The notes under the pieces: generated by a model
Seen by the model: only the letters and a program-made list of their open reading frames with translations
Databases searched by the model: none
Told to the model about the DNA's origin: nothing
Source of the DNA: Alcaligenaceae bacterium
GTDB taxonomy: Bacteria > Pseudomonadota > Gammaproteobacteria > Burkholderiales > Burkholderiaceae_B
NCBI GenBank assembly: GCA_013416395.1
Contig: JACCEP010000002.1
Span: 735,345 to 799,344 of the forward strand
Reading direction: 5' to 3'
Length of the DNA: 64,000 bases
In this document: piece by piece, positions 9,525 through 19,478 of the stretch
Layout of the letters: every line of letters starts with the position of its first letter
Position numbering within the stretch: position 1 is the first letter of the stretch
Translations under genes and position numbers: made by a program

Positions 9525-10712
9525 ATGACCTCGTTTCCGCGCATAGAACGTTTGCCGCCCTATGTATTCAATATAACCGGTGAATTAAAAATGGCGGCCC
9601 GAAGACGTGGCGAAGATATTATCGATATGTCTATGGGCAACCCTGATAGCCCGACGCCTCAGCATATCGTCGATAAGCTCATTGAGGCGGCGTCACGCCC
9701 CAATACGCATGGTTATTCTGTGTCTAAAGGCATTCCGCGTCTGCGCAAGGCAATTTCAGGGTGGTACGAAAGACGTTACGGCGTTCACATTGACCCAGAC
9801 ACCGAAGCCATTGTTACCATTGGCTCCAAAGAAGGCCTGGCCCACCTTATGCTGGCCACGCTCGATCGCGGCGATACCGTGCTGGTGCCTAACCCCAGCT
9901 ATCCCATCCATATTTACGGTGCCGTCATAGCGGGCGCAAATATTCGCTCCGTGCCCATGACACCTGGCATCGATTTTTTCGAAGAAATCGAGCGGGCAGT
10001 GCGTGAATGCATACCCAAGCCCAAAATGATGATTCTGGGTTTTCCCAGCAACCCCACTGCGCAGTGCGTTGATCTGTCGTTTTTCGAGCGCATTGTTGCG
10101 TTGGCGCGCGAGCACAATATTTTGGTGGTCCACGATTTGGCCTACGCCGATATCACCTTTGACGGCTATGTGGCACCATCCATCATGCAGGTCGAAGGTG
10201 CACGCGACGTGGCGGTCGAGTTTTTTACCATGAGCAAAAGCTATAGCATGGCCGGCTGGCGCGTGGGCTTTATGGTGGGCAATGCCGAGCTCGTCAATGC
10301 CCTGGCTCGCATCAAAAGCTACCATGATTACGGCATGTTCACGCCTATACAGGTGGCTTCCATTGCAGCGCTCGAAGGCCCGCAAGACTGTGTCAACGAG
10401 GTTGTCGAACTATACCGTCGCCGCCGCGACGTGCTGGCCAAAGGCTTGCATGAAGCCGGCTGGATGGTCGACATCCCCAAAGCATCCATGTACATCTGGG
10501 CAAAAATCCCCGAGGCATACGAGCAATTGGGTTCGCTCGAATTTTCCAAGCGATTGCTGGCCGATGCCAAGGTGGCTGTGTCTCCGGGGATCGGGTTTGG
10601 CGAATACGGTGACAATTATGTCCGGTTCGCCCTTATTGAAAACGAACAGCGCACACGCCAGGCGGTGCGCGGCATCAAGGACATGTTCCGCAAGGATGGT
10701 ATAGCTAAATGA
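9525..10712 (+). CDS. alaC: Alanine transaminase-type PLP aminotransferase
   Basis: This fold-type I aminotransferase of 395 residues is of the AlaC/YfdZ type, which makes alanine from pyruvate and glutamate. The start is ATG 9525 behind AAGGAA; the protein begins [16 protein letters not shown]. Substrate/PLP motifs are MGNPDSPTP near residue 40, FPSNPTAQ in the middle, and the PLP-lysine segment [17 protein letters not shown]. It overlaps hom by 4 bp (ATGA), and hom overlaps thrC in the same way. This alaC-hom-thrC order is common in betaproteobacteria. Confidence 0.93.
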   Translation: MTSFPRIERLPPYVFNITGELKMAARRRGEDIIDMSMGNPDSPTPQHIVDKLIEAASRPNTHGYSVSKGIPRLRKAISGWYERRYGVHIDPDTEAIVTIGSKEGLAHLMLATLDRGDTVLVPNPSYPIHIYGAVIAGANIRSVPMTPGIDFFEEIERAVRECIPKPKMMILGFPSNPTAQCVDLSFFERIVALAREHNILVVHDLAYADITFDGYVAPSIMQVEGARDVAVEFFTMSKSYSMAGWRVGFMVGNAELVNALARIKSYHDYGMFTPIQVASIAALEGPQDCVNEVVELYRRRRDVLAKGLHEAGWMVDIPKASMYIWAKIPEAYEQLGSLEFSKRLLADAKVAVSPGIGFGEYGDNYVRFALIENEQRTRQAVRGIKDMFRKDGIAK

Positions 10713-12013
10713 GCTCCATAAAAGTTGGTCTGCTGGGACTGGGCGTCGTTGGAGGCGGTGTCTGGAAAGTTCTTAATACAAATGCAGAAGAGATTGCCCG
10801 TCGTGCTGGCCGCTGCATTGAAGTCTCGGTTGCGGCAGTGCGTGATGTCGACAAGGCCAGGCGTCTGGTTGGCGACTCCTTGAAAATTGTTGATGACCCG
10901 ATGCTAGTTGTTCGCGATCCCGACATAGACATTGTGGTCGAGCTCATAGGCGGCGATACCTTGGCGCGCGAGCTCATTATGGAAGCCATCGCCCAGGGCA
11001 AGCACGTGGTCACAGCCAATAAGGCTTTGCTGGCTGAGCACGGCAACGAGATCTTCCAGGCGGCTCGCGCCCGTGGTGTCATGGTTACCTTTGAGGCGGC
11101 CGTGGCGGGTGGCATTCCCATTGTCAAGGCTATACGCGAAGGCCTTACCGCCAATCGTATAGAGTGGGTGGCTGGCATTATCAATGGCACCACCAACTTT
11201 ATTCTTACGCAAATGCTGGCGCAAGGCCAGTCGTTTGATGAGGCGCTGGCAGACGCCCAGCGCCTGGGTTATGCCGAGGCCGATCCCACATTTGATATCG
11301 AGGGCATAGACGCCGCGCACAAGCTGTCGCTGCTGGCATCACTGGCCTTTGGCATACCGGTGCAATTTGAAAAGGCGTATACAGAAGGCATCACTAACCT
11401 CGCCCAAGAAGACCTGGCCCATGCCGAGCGTCTGGGGTACAGGGTAAAGCTGTTGGGCATTACACGTCGTCGCCCCGAGGGCATAGAACTGCGTGTGCAT
11501 CCCACACTGGTCCCTGCCGATTCTATGCTGGCCAGTGTGCAGGGTGCCATGAATGCAGTGCTGGTTCGCGGTGACGTGGTCGGCCCCACGCTGTATTACG
11601 GGCAGGGTGCAGGCGATATGCCCACGGCCTCGGCGGTAATCGCCGATCTGGTTGATGTTACGCGTTTGCAGGCTGCTGATCCAGGCCATCGAGTGCCTTA
11701 CCTGGCCTTTCAGCATGACGCCATGGATGACACCCCGGTGCTCGAGATGGCCGACGTTGTCTCCTCGTATTACTTGCGCCTGCGTGTGCAAGACCGCCCT
11801 GGTGTGCTTGCCGACATCGCACGTCTGCTCGCCGACGTGGGTATCTCCATAGGCTCGATGTTCCAGGAGCCTTATGGTGACAACGAGGCCGAAATTATCT
11901 TTCTTACACACCAGGCGCGTGAGGGTGACATTGACAGCGCCCTGCAGCGCATTGCTGGCCTTCCTTTTGTTCACTCTGGGGTAACCCGGTTGCGGGTCGA
12001 GAGTCTGCTATGA
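10709..12013 (+). CDS. hom: Homoserine dehydrogenase
   Basis: Hom reduces aspartate semialdehyde to homoserine, the branch point to threonine and methionine. The 434-residue protein has an N-terminal NAD(P)-binding site ([14 protein letters not shown]) and the catalytic segment [16 protein letters not shown]-terminal ACT regulatory domain begins at [16 protein letters not shown] (about residue 352). The ACT domain is expected to mediate threonine feedback inhibition. Four-base overlaps with both neighbours indicate one translationally coupled operon. Confidence 0.97.
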   Translation: MSSIKVGLLGLGVVGGGVWKVLNTNAEEIARRAGRCIEVSVAAVRDVDKARRLVGDSLKIVDDPMLVVRDPDIDIVVELIGGDTLARELIMEAIAQGKHVVTANKALLAEHGNEIFQAARARGVMVTFEAAVAGGIPIVKAIREGLTANRIEWVAGIINGTTNFILTQMLAQGQSFDEALADAQRLGYAEADPTFDIEGIDAAHKLSLLASLAFGIPVQFEKAYTEGITNLAQEDLAHAERLGYRVKLLGITRRRPEGIELRVHPTLVPADSMLASVQGAMNAVLVRGDVVGPTLYYGQGAGDMPTASAVIADLVDVTRLQAADPGHRVPYLAFQHDAMDDTPVLEMADVVSSYYLRLRVQDRPGVLADIARLLADVGISIGSMFQEPYGDNEAEIIFLTHQAREGDIDSALQRIAGLPFVHSGVTRLRVESLL

Positions 12014-13425
12014 AATACCGTTCAACCCGTGGCGGCATGACGCACATGCCTTTTTCCGACATCCTGCTGGAAGGCCTGGCGCCCGATGGCGGGCTGGCTA
12101 TACCTGAAAGCCTTCCACGCATTGATGCCGAAACACTGGCATCGTGGCGGGGCCTTACGTATGCGCAGTTGGCCACGCAAATTCTCAGCGTGTTCATTGA
12201 TGACATCCCTCTCGCTGATTTAAACCGATTGACGCACGCCGCCTATCGGGCCGACGTGTTCGGTAGCGAGGCCATTGTTCCACTTAAACCGCTTAATCAC
12301 GGCATGCAACTGTTGGGGCTTTCTGAAGGGCCTACACTGGCTTTCAAAGACATGGCCATGCAGTTTCTGGGGCAGGCGTTCGAGTACGTGCTGAGCAAGC
12401 GTGACGCCTGCATTAATATTCTGGGTGCCACATCGGGTGATACGGGTTCGGCCGCCGAGTATGCCTTGCGCGGCAAACGCGGTGTCACGGTGTTTATGCT
12501 GTCGCCTCAGGGGCGCATGAGCGATTTTCAGCGTGCCCAAATGTACACGCTGCAAGACGCCAATATTCATAACATTGCCTTAAACGGCGTATTTGATGAA
12601 TGCCAAGATATCGTTAAGGCGCTTGCCGGCGACCTCGACTTCAAGGCACGCTATCACATTGGTGCCGTCAATTCCATTAACTGGGCTCGCATTGCTGCCC
12701 AGGTCGTGTATTACTTCTGGGGCTGGCTGCGCGCAACCAGCCAACCTGGTCAGCAGGTATCCTTCGCTGTTCCTTCCGGTAACTTCGGTAATATTCTTGC
12801 CGGGCATATTGCACGCCAGATGGGCCTGCCAGTACGTCGCCTGGTGCTGGCTACCAACGAAAACAATGTGCTCGAAGAGTTTTTCCGCACAGGTATTTAC
12901 CGACCGCGCCCGGCTGCAGAAACGCATGCCACCTCAAGCCCGTCCATGGATATTTCACGCGCGTCTAACTTTGAGCGCTTTGTCTTTGACTTGCTCGACC
13001 AGGATGCCGCGCGGGTTAACGCCTGCTGGCAGGCATTGGCGCGCGACGGTTACTTTGATCTCAGCGAGCTCAAACCGCTGTTCGAGTCGCGCTATGGCTT
13101 TGTCGCAGGGGTTAGCACGCACGCCGACCGGCTGCACACGATACGTGAGGTGCAAAAAGAAACTGGCCTGCTCGTTGACCCGCACACAGCCGACGGCATT
13201 AAAGTCGGCGCGTCATTTGTCGAAGAGGGCATTCCCATGCTGGTACTAGAGACCGCCTTGCCGGCTAAATTTGGCGAGACCATACTCGAGGCCACTGGCA
13301 AGCCGGCACCCCTGCCTGCACACCTGCAAAATCTCTCGCAGCTGCCACAGCGGGTTGCCGTCATGGACTGCAAGCTTGAGCTTGTGCGCGACTATATTGT
13401 CCAGCACGCGCCCGGTGCAACCTGA
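12010..13425 (+). CDS. thrC: Threonine synthase
   Basis: ThrC converts O-phosphohomoserine to threonine with pyridoxal phosphate, completing the pathway begun by the upstream hom gene. The 471-residue protein opens [12 protein letters not shown] and has the PLP-lysine segment TLAFKDMAMQFLG near residue 115. ATSGDTGSAAEYA and the phosphate-binding SGNFGNILAG are also visible. Length and motifs match the longer proteobacterial/fungal threonine synthase class. Confidence 0.97.
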   Translation: MKYRSTRGGMTHMPFSDILLEGLAPDGGLAIPESLPRIDAETLASWRGLTYAQLATQILSVFIDDIPLADLNRLTHAAYRADVFGSEAIVPLKPLNHGMQLLGLSEGPTLAFKDMAMQFLGQAFEYVLSKRDACINILGATSGDTGSAAEYALRGKRGVTVFMLSPQGRMSDFQRAQMYTLQDANIHNIALNGVFDECQDIVKALAGDLDFKARYHIGAVNSINWARIAAQVVYYFWGWLRATSQPGQQVSFAVPSGNFGNILAGHIARQMGLPVRRLVLATNENNVLEEFFRTGIYRPRPAAETHATSSPSMDISRASNFERFVFDLLDQDAARVNACWQALARDGYFDLSELKPLFESRYGFVAGVSTHADRLHTIREVQKETGLLVDPHTADGIKVGASFVEEGIPMLVLETALPAKFGETILEATGKPAPLPAHLQNLSQLPQRVAVMDCKLELVRDYIVQHAPGAT

Positions 13426-13638
13426 GTCCCGTTACATGCTCAACACGCACCTGGTACGACTTGCGTCCGGCTACATAACCGGCATGCGCATGGTGCGGAC
13501 TACGTCTGCTCGCCCAGCCGTCGCGCACACGTTGATCGCATGGCAGGCGTCGCGGCAAAGTATCGGCCAGGGGGGCGGGCTTATATTCAAGTCCGGTTCT
13601 GACGCAAAGCCAGTGGTATTAGCGGGGCTAATGGCATC

Positions 13639-14025
13639 ATGTTGACAGCGGGTAACTTTCTTGCTGTGGGTATGGGTGCGGCGCTGGGTGCAATATTGCG
13701 CTGGCTGCTCGGTCTCTGGCTGAATCATCAGGAGTCGACCCTGCCCTGGGGCACGCTGGCTGCCAACATGGGGGGCGGCTATCTCATAGGGCTGGCACTG
13801 GGTGTCCTCGCGCTCTATCCAGAGGTCCCGGTCTGGTTGCGGCTGGGCCTTGTAACCGGGTTTCTGGGCGGGTTGACCACATTCTCGACGTTCTCGGCCG
13901 AGACCATGGGTATGCTTGAACGCGGGTACGTGCTTACGGGGTTGGGGTATGCAGGTCTGAGTCTGTGTGGCAGCATTGCTCTGACTGCACTGGGGTACGT
14001 TACCGTGCGATGGCTTGCAGCGTGA
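13639..14025 (+). CDS. crcB: Fluoride ion channel CrcB/Fluc
   Basis: CrcB proteins form dual-topology dimers in the inner membrane that export fluoride. The 128-residue product has four hydrophobic segments and the family signatures GAALGAILRW near the N-terminus, WGTLAANMGGGYLIG, and FLGGLTTFSTFS, which carries the pore phenylalanines. The start ATG 13639 has only a weak ribosome-binding site. I looked for a fluoride riboswitch in the 213 bp upstream and saw no convincing match. Confidence 0.95.
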   Translation: MLTAGNFLAVGMGAALGAILRWLLGLWLNHQESTLPWGTLAANMGGGYLIGLALGVLALYPEVPVWLRLGLVTGFLGGLTTFSTFSAETMGMLERGYVLTGLGYAGLSLCGSIALTALGYVTVRWLAA

Positions 14026-14107
14026 GCAGTTAAGCGTTTTACCTCGGAGGCGATCAGGCAGGCTCGGCCTTCATGTCTAAAACAGACGCAGGTCGGGCTC
14101 GGGGCGT

Positions 14108-15514
14108 TCATACCTCGGCGCAGAGGCGATTTTTGATAAGCTTGTCAGCAGCCAGGCGGCCACTGCGTACAGCACCCTCAAGCACACCGGGGTAGCCGGT
14201 GTCAGTCCAGTCACCGGCCACCGCAATGCGTGGCCAGGGGCTCTGGTTAGAAGGGCGTGTCAAGCCAGGTCTTGCGGCAAACGTCGCACGTTTCTCCACA
14301 ATGACATGGTGGCCGCAAATTGGTGCCCTGGTGCCTGATTTGTTTGCCTGCATCTGTACTTGTCGGGCGACAGCCGATACAACATCCTCCTGCGCATGGG
14401 CCATCATGGCGCGTGCATCGCTAATGACGACATGCAGCAGCGCGGGTGCAGTATCTTCTGCGTTGCCGCTCGCTGGTGTTGCGCCGGTTTGGCGGGCATA
14501 CATGCTGCGGTCAAACAGCCACTGACCAAATTCAAGTTGCTCTGGGGCTTCACGTAGCAGCATCATGGGGTGGGGCAGTTGCCAGGCTTGCTCGACGTGA
14601 AAGGTAATTGTGGCGATTGGAATAAAGTCAAAGCGACTCAAGGCTTCAAGGTACTCAGCGGAGCCTGTAGCTGGCGTAAGCTGACTTAGTAGGCGATGAG
14701 CCGACGGAGTATTGGTAGCGACAATAGCTGCGTCATAGTTAACCCCGTCCACTTCTACGCCGGCTGTACTGGCGTACAGCCGCTTGACCGCATGCCCCAG
14801 TTTTAGACGGCTGGGCGGGTAATGTTCAATATGCTCGCCCGAATCTTCAACAAATTCCAGATACTGTGCCGCCCGTTCTGGCCATAACCGTGAAAGATCA
14901 GTGCGCGGGATCAATACCCCCGAAGCGGCGGTGCTCCCGCCTACGCTGTCTCGCAGTACATTGGCAAACAACTGTGCACAGGCCTCATCGGGTGGCGTGT
15001 TCAGCGCGGCTACGCACAGAGGGCGCCAGAAGGCCTGCACAACGCGCGGGCTTTGAGCTCCCTGGGCCAACCATTGGGCTACGGTCAGGCTAGGTGTAGT
15101 GAGCCAGTTGCGCTGGCGCAATCGTGCGCACAGGGCGATAAGGCGAAGCTTTTCGGCTGGGGCAAGGCCCCGGGCCAGCAAAACGCCACCCAACAAATTG
15201 AAAGGGGCGGGTAAAGGCAACGAGCTAAGTGAAAAGTGGCCGTCTGCGCTTTGCAGGGTGAGGCGCTCGCGATAAAACAGTGCTTCGGGATCAAGCCCGA
15301 GTTCGCGCATTAGCGCAAGTGTTTCGGTATAGGCTGCCAGCAAAATGTGCTGACCGTTGTCAATGTGTGTATCCAGTGCTCGCGACCAGACGCGACGGGC
15401 TCTGCCGCCAGGCACCTGGCCTGCTTCGAATACGTCTGCGGTGTGCCCCAGTTGCTTCGCACGCACGGCGGCCGCCAGCCCTGCCCACCCCGCGCCGATA
15501 ACGGCTATGCGCAT
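14108..15514 (-). CDS. hpnE: Hydroxysqualene dehydroxylase
   Basis: HpnE is an FAD-dependent amine-oxidase-fold enzyme that reduces hydroxysqualene to squalene, the last step of the three-enzyme HpnCDE route. The 468-residue protein begins MRIAVIGAGWAGLAAAVRA, an N-terminal dinucleotide-binding motif, followed by GGRARRV. A C-terminal FAD segment, AVAGDWTDTGYPGVLEGAVRSG, is clear. It follows hpnD by 15 bp. No squalene-hopene cyclase gene lies in the window, so later hopanoid steps must be encoded elsewhere. Confidence 0.93.
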   Translation of the reverse strand: MRIAVIGAGWAGLAAAVRAKQLGHTADVFEAGQVPGGRARRVWSRALDTHIDNGQHILLAAYTETLALMRELGLDPEALFYRERLTLQSADGHFSLSSLPLPAPFNLLGGVLLARGLAPAEKLRLIALCARLRQRNWLTTPSLTVAQWLAQGAQSPRVVQAFWRPLCVAALNTPPDEACAQLFANVLRDSVGGSTAASGVLIPRTDLSRLWPERAAQYLEFVEDSGEHIEHYPPSRLKLGHAVKRLYASTAGVEVDGVNYDAAIVATNTPSAHRLLSQLTPATGSAEYLEALSRFDFIPIATITFHVEQAWQLPHPMMLLREAPEQLEFGQWLFDRSMYARQTGATPASGNAEDTAPALLHVVISDARAMMAHAQEDVVSAVARQVQMQANKSGTRAPICGHHVIVEKRATFAARPGLTRPSNQSPWPRIAVAGDWTDTGYPGVLEGAVRSGRLAADKLIKNRLCAEV

Positions 15515-15529
15515 ACGTGCAGGGCCATA

Positions 15530-16393
15530 TTAATGGCTTAGGCGCCGGGTTAGCCCCCGACCGCCCGATACCCAGGTTTTCCAGGCCAGCCAGAACTTGC
15601 GTATAGGCGTGAGCGAAATGCGCTGATCCAGTACCTGCCAATTGTCGCGTTCGATTTCATCCAGCAGGGTGTGGTAAATGGCCGCCATCAGTAGGCCCGG
15701 GCGCTGGGCACGGCGGTCTTCTTCCGGCAATGCCAACATGGCCTCGCGGTAGCACTGACGCGCGCGCTCGGTTTCAAACTTCATCAAGGCGACAAAACGG
15801 TCAGAGTATTTGCGGTCAAGAATTTCGTCTACGGTCACATTAAAGCGTGCCAGATCTTCCAGAGGCAGGTAGATGCGCTCGCGTCGTGCATCATCGCCCA
15901 CATCGCGGATGATGTTGGTCAGCTGGAACGCAAGGCCGAGTTTTGCCGCGTAGACCAGTGTTTCGGGGCGTTTATAGCCAAAAATACCTGCCGACATCTC
16001 ACCCACCACGCCGGCGGCGTGCCAGCAGTATTTTTCAAGACCCGGCCAATCAGGGTAGTTGTCGTGGTAAAGATCCATTTCCATGCCGTCAACTACCGCG
16101 TCCAGTCTCTTCTCGGTAATATCAAAAGCCTGGACGTGTGGTGCCAGCGCCTGCATGACCGGGTGCTCGGTATGCCCCTTGAACATCTGCTCGATCTGAC
16201 CTCGCCACCACGCCAGCTTCATGCGTGCGACCGAAGGATCAGTGCACTCATCGACCACATCGTCGACCTCCCGGCAGAAGGCATAAAGCGCAGTAATGGC
16301 TTTGCGCCGTTCGGGAGGAAGGAACAGAAAAGAGTAGTAAAAACTGGACCCGCTCTGCGCGGCCTTATTCTGGCAATATTCGTCAGGACTCAT
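15530..16393 (-). CDS. hpnD: Presqualene diphosphate synthase
   Basis: HpnD joins two farnesyl diphosphates to presqualene diphosphate. I place the start at ATG 16393, giving 287 residues beginning MSPDEYCQNKAAQSGSSFYY, the usual family N-terminus; an in-frame extension to 16498 would add 35 unconserved residues. The first aspartate-rich motif is DDVVDE (residues 44-49) and the second lies in NIIRDVGDDARRERIYLP. It sits between hpnC and hpnE on the same strand. Confidence 0.93.
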   Translation of the reverse strand: MSPDEYCQNKAAQSGSSFYYSFLFLPPERRKAITALYAFCREVDDVVDECTDPSVARMKLAWWRGQIEQMFKGHTEHPVMQALAPHVQAFDITEKRLDAVVDGMEMDLYHDNYPDWPGLEKYCWHAAGVVGEMSAGIFGYKRPETLVYAAKLGLAFQLTNIIRDVGDDARRERIYLPLEDLARFNVTVDEILDRKYSDRFVALMKFETERARQCYREAMLALPEEDRRAQRPGLLMAAIYHTLLDEIERDNWQVLDQRISLTPIRKFWLAWKTWVSGGRGLTRRLSH

Positions 16394-16540
16394 TGGTGAT
16401 GTGGTCGATATAGGTAAAAGAGTGGCCGGCCCGGGTGATATGGCAATGCTGGTCTGCGGCGTTGCGGCGTTGACGGCAAGAGGCCCTCCAAATACCATGA
16501 GTTTTAGTCCATGGTTGGTGGGAGTGCGTTCTGCCGTAAC

Positions 16541-17527
16541 TCAGCGCCACGCGCGCCAGACCATCAGCGCCCAGTCGCGTTTTTTGAGCGTTGGGCGATG
16601 GGTGAATATGTCATAGTGTAATTGGTCGAGGCGCTCAAGGATACGAAGCCCCCCCTGTACGACTAGTTTTAGTTCAAAGCCAATGCGCCCGGGAAGCCGG
16701 TGAGCCAACGGCAGGCCAGACAGCAGTTGCTCGCGCGCTTGCGCCACCTGAGCCCGCATCAAGGCTTGCCAGGCATGATCTGCTCGGGTAGTGGACGGCT
16801 GCGTGCCCACAAACGGGCCATGAGTGCTGGTGGTCGTTTCCAGGGGCGAGGGAGGCTGCATGGCCGCGTCTATGGGTGCGTGAACCGGGTGGCCGTCTTG
16901 AGACAAGCCTGGCGCATTGGTGGATGGCGTATGCAGTGCTGACAGGCAGCGGGCTTGAATGTAGTCTGTACCAAGCCCGTGCTGATTCAGTCTGGCAAGT
17001 GGTAGGTAAACCCGCTCTTTACCCCAGTCTATGGCAACATCCTGCCAAAAATTGGTCAATTGCAGGCCTGTGCATATGGCGTCAGAGTGTGCCAGGTTGT
17101 CGCGGGTTGCTGCCTCGTAAAGATGCAGCATAAGGTGGCCCACCGGGTTGGCCGAGCGTCGGCAATAGTCGAACAGCGCTACATCGTTGTCATACCGGGT
17201 TGTGGTGACATCTTGTTCAAACGCAGACAGTAGATCAAAAAACGGTTGCAAGGGTAGGGCGTGCTGGCGTATGGTCTGCGCCAGTGGTTCGAAAACCGCA
17301 TGGCGGGGGTCGTCAGGCGCAAGGTGGAGGCGACCCTGGCCTATCTGCTGAAGGGCATCGCGGTAGCTTGCCAGCAGCGCCAGGCGTTGTGAAGGCTGCG
17401 CGTCGCCTTCATCAGCGATATCATCTGCACTACGTGCAAAACGGTATAGGTTTTTAACCGGCGTGCGCAGGCGTCGCGGCAAGAGCAACGATGCGACCGG
17501 GAAGTTTTCATAATGATCAACAGCCAT
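16541..17527 (-). CDS. hpnC: Hydroxysqualene synthase HpnC with an inserted linker
   Basis: HpnC converts presqualene diphosphate to hydroxysqualene. The 328-residue protein has the first Asp-rich motif at 35-39 (DDIAD) and the second around TNFWQDVAIDWGKERVYLP (158-176). Between about residues 198 and 249 there is a Pro/Thr/Ser/His-rich stretch that breaks the C-terminal half and makes the protein roughly 40-50 residues longer than I expect. Both catalytic motifs are intact, so activity is likely. It is the first gene of the minus-strand hpnC-hpnD-hpnE operon and is divergent from alr. Confidence 0.9.
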   Translation of the reverse strand: MAVDHYENFPVASLLLPRRLRTPVKNLYRFARSADDIADEGDAQPSQRLALLASYRDALQQIGQGRLHLAPDDPRHAVFEPLAQTIRQHALPLQPFFDLLSAFEQDVTTTRYDNDVALFDYCRRSANPVGHLMLHLYEAATRDNLAHSDAICTGLQLTNFWQDVAIDWGKERVYLPLARLNQHGLGTDYIQARCLSALHTPSTNAPGLSQDGHPVHAPIDAAMQPPSPLETTTSTHGPFVGTQPSTTRADHAWQALMRAQVAQAREQLLSGLPLAHRLPGRIGFELKLVVQGGLRILERLDQLHYDIFTHRPTLKKRDWALMVWRAWR

Positions 17528-17594
17528 AGGCGCCGAGTATAAGGCAGTATCGACCTACTACTTTGTCCTGGCGGCTGTGCAACACGGAGAAACA

Positions 17595-18737
17595 ATGCCT
17601 CGCCCCATTTCGGCCACCATTTCGGTACCGTCTCTGATCCACAACCTGAAGACAGTGACGGCGCAAATGGGCCGTCCAGCCGTTCCCGCTGGCAGCGTGA
17701 CTCCGCGCGTTTGGGCAGTCATCAAGGCCCGTGGTTATGGGCATGGTATTGATCCTGCTGTACGAGCCTTTAACCGGGCCGATGGCTTGGCCATGCTTGA
17801 TCTTGAAGAGGCTGTGCAGTGTCGACAGCTCGGCTGGACCGGGCCCATCTTGCTGCTCGAAGGTTTTTTCGAACCGCGTGATCTGGTTGTGCTGGATGAA
17901 TATCGCCTGACCACCACGATACACACCGCCGAACAACTAGACATGTTAAATGCCGCCCGGCTGTCCAAACCCATTGACGCGTTCATTAAGCTCGATAGCG
18001 GCATGAGTCGCCTGGGCTTTTCGCCGGATCGTTTTCGCGATGCCTATGCGAGGGCCATGGGCTTTGTAGATCGTGGCCTGTTGTCTAGTGTGGGCAAGAT
18101 GACACACTTTGCCCGCGCTGACGATGATGCGCAGGTGACGCGACAGCAGCTTGATGTGTTTCGTCAGGCCACGCAAGGCTTGCCTGGTGCCGTCAGCGTA
18201 TGTAATTCAGCCGCCACGCTAACATCGGGGTTGTGGGCTGGCGTTGGTGGCGATGACGGGCAATGGGTGCGTCCGGGCATCTGTCTTTATGGCGCATCGC
18301 CTTTTGCCGACAGGTCTGCAACACAGCTAGGCCTGCGTCCCGCCATGACGCTGGCGTCGCGCCTCATTAGCGTGCGCACAGTCGCCGCTGGTGCGGGTGT
18401 GGGCTATGGGCATGTTTTTATTGCCAGCAAAAATACTCGGATAGGCATCGTGGCATGTGGCTATGCAGACGGTTATCCACGGCATGCAGTAACCGGCACG
18501 CCCGTCACGGTAGACGGGGTGCGTACACGCCTGGTTGGTCGGGTATCGATGGACATGCTGGCTGTCGATCTTGACCCCGTGCCCCACGCACACGTTGGCG
18601 CGCCTGTCGTGCTGTGGGGCGAGGGCGGCCCTTCAATCGATGAGGTCGCCACCGCTGCCGGAACCATTGGGTATGAATTAATGTGTGCGGTGGCACCGCG
18701 GGTGCCAAAGGTCATTCTTGAGGAAAAGCAAACATGA
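17595..18737 (+). CDS. alr: Alanine racemase
   Basis: Alr interconverts L- and D-alanine with pyridoxal phosphate, providing D-alanine for peptidoglycan. ATG 17595 follows CGGAGA and gives 380 residues. The PLP-lysine segment is VWAVIKARGYGHG near residue 40, and the second catalytic tyrosine lies in GVGYGHVF. The usual ANAYGHG is ARGYGHG here, a conservative variant. The stop overlaps the start of the following SDR gene by 4 bp, and radA follows. Confidence 0.94.
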   Translation: MPRPISATISVPSLIHNLKTVTAQMGRPAVPAGSVTPRVWAVIKARGYGHGIDPAVRAFNRADGLAMLDLEEAVQCRQLGWTGPILLLEGFFEPRDLVVLDEYRLTTTIHTAEQLDMLNAARLSKPIDAFIKLDSGMSRLGFSPDRFRDAYARAMGFVDRGLLSSVGKMTHFARADDDAQVTRQQLDVFRQATQGLPGAVSVCNSAATLTSGLWAGVGGDDGQWVRPGICLYGASPFADRSATQLGLRPAMTLASRLISVRTVAAGAGVGYGHVFIASKNTRIGIVACGYADGYPRHAVTGTPVTVDGVRTRLVGRVSMDMLAVDLDPVPHAHVGAPVVLWGEGGPSIDEVATAAGTIGYELMCAVAPRVPKVILEEKQT

Positions 18738-19450
18738 AAGACAAATGTGTACTGGTAACGGGTGCCACAAAAGGCATAGGTTGGGCGATCAGTCGTCGGT
18801 TGGCTGATATGGGCTGTCATGTTGTAGGGTTGGCCAGGAATACGCAAGATATTGACTTCCCCGGCTATCTGTATTCGTGTGATCTGGCCAACGCTGGCGA
18901 GACCGAAGACATGCTGCGCGTCATACGTGAAAAATACCCGGTTGATGGGGTGGTCAACAATGTTGGCCTGGTCAAGCCTGAACCGCTGGGTGAGGTAGAC
19001 CTGGCCTCGCTGTATCAGGTGCTAGACCTTAACGTGCGGGTTGCGGTTCAGGTTACCCAGGCATTCGTGCCGGCCATGAAGGCACGAAAAAACGGCCGTA
19101 TTGTCAATATTTGCAGCCGAGTGACACATGGCAGCAGAGACCGCACCAGCTATTCTGCCGCCAAAAGCGCATTAATTGGTTGCACGCGAACCTGGGCGCT
19201 TGAACTGGCGCCGTTCGGCATCACCGTTAATGCGGTGTCGCCTGGCCCAGTCGAAACTGAACTGTTCCGGGTCAATCACCCCGAGGGCAGTGATGCCGAG
19301 AAACGTTCACTGGCCTCCATTCCTATGGCCCGGCTTGGCACACCCGCCGATGTGGCGGCCGCCGTATCCTTTCTTTTGAGCGATGATGCGGGCTACATCA
19401 CTGGCCAAGAACTCGGTGTAGACGGCGGCGGCAGCATTGCGGGTCGATAG
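18734..19450 (+). CDS. Short-chain dehydrogenase/reductase, FabG-like
   Basis: This 238-residue classical SDR has the cofactor motif TGATKGIG (9-16), the structural NNVG (75-78) and the catalytic YSAAK with Tyr140 and Lys144. The C-terminal DDAGYITGQELGVDGG is typical of FabG-like oxidoreductases that reduce 3-oxoacyl or other keto groups with NAD(P)H. The true substrate cannot be read from sequence. It is translationally coupled to alr (ATGA), an arrangement that does not by itself reveal a role. Confidence 0.88.
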   Translation: MKDKCVLVTGATKGIGWAISRRLADMGCHVVGLARNTQDIDFPGYLYSCDLANAGETEDMLRVIREKYPVDGVVNNVGLVKPEPLGEVDLASLYQVLDLNVRVAVQVTQAFVPAMKARKNGRIVNICSRVTHGSRDRTSYSAAKSALIGCTRTWALELAPFGITVNAVSPGPVETELFRVNHPEGSDAEKRSLASIPMARLGTPADVAAAVSFLLSDDAGYITGQELGVDGGGSIAGR

Positions 19451-19478
19451 CGTGTTGCAGGGCGGTTAAACTGCACAC

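Noticed and set aside
13426..13638. Fluoride riboswitch upstream of crcB
   Set aside because: I looked for the conserved GATGG/CCGCC-type core and pseudoknot words and found no convincing match.
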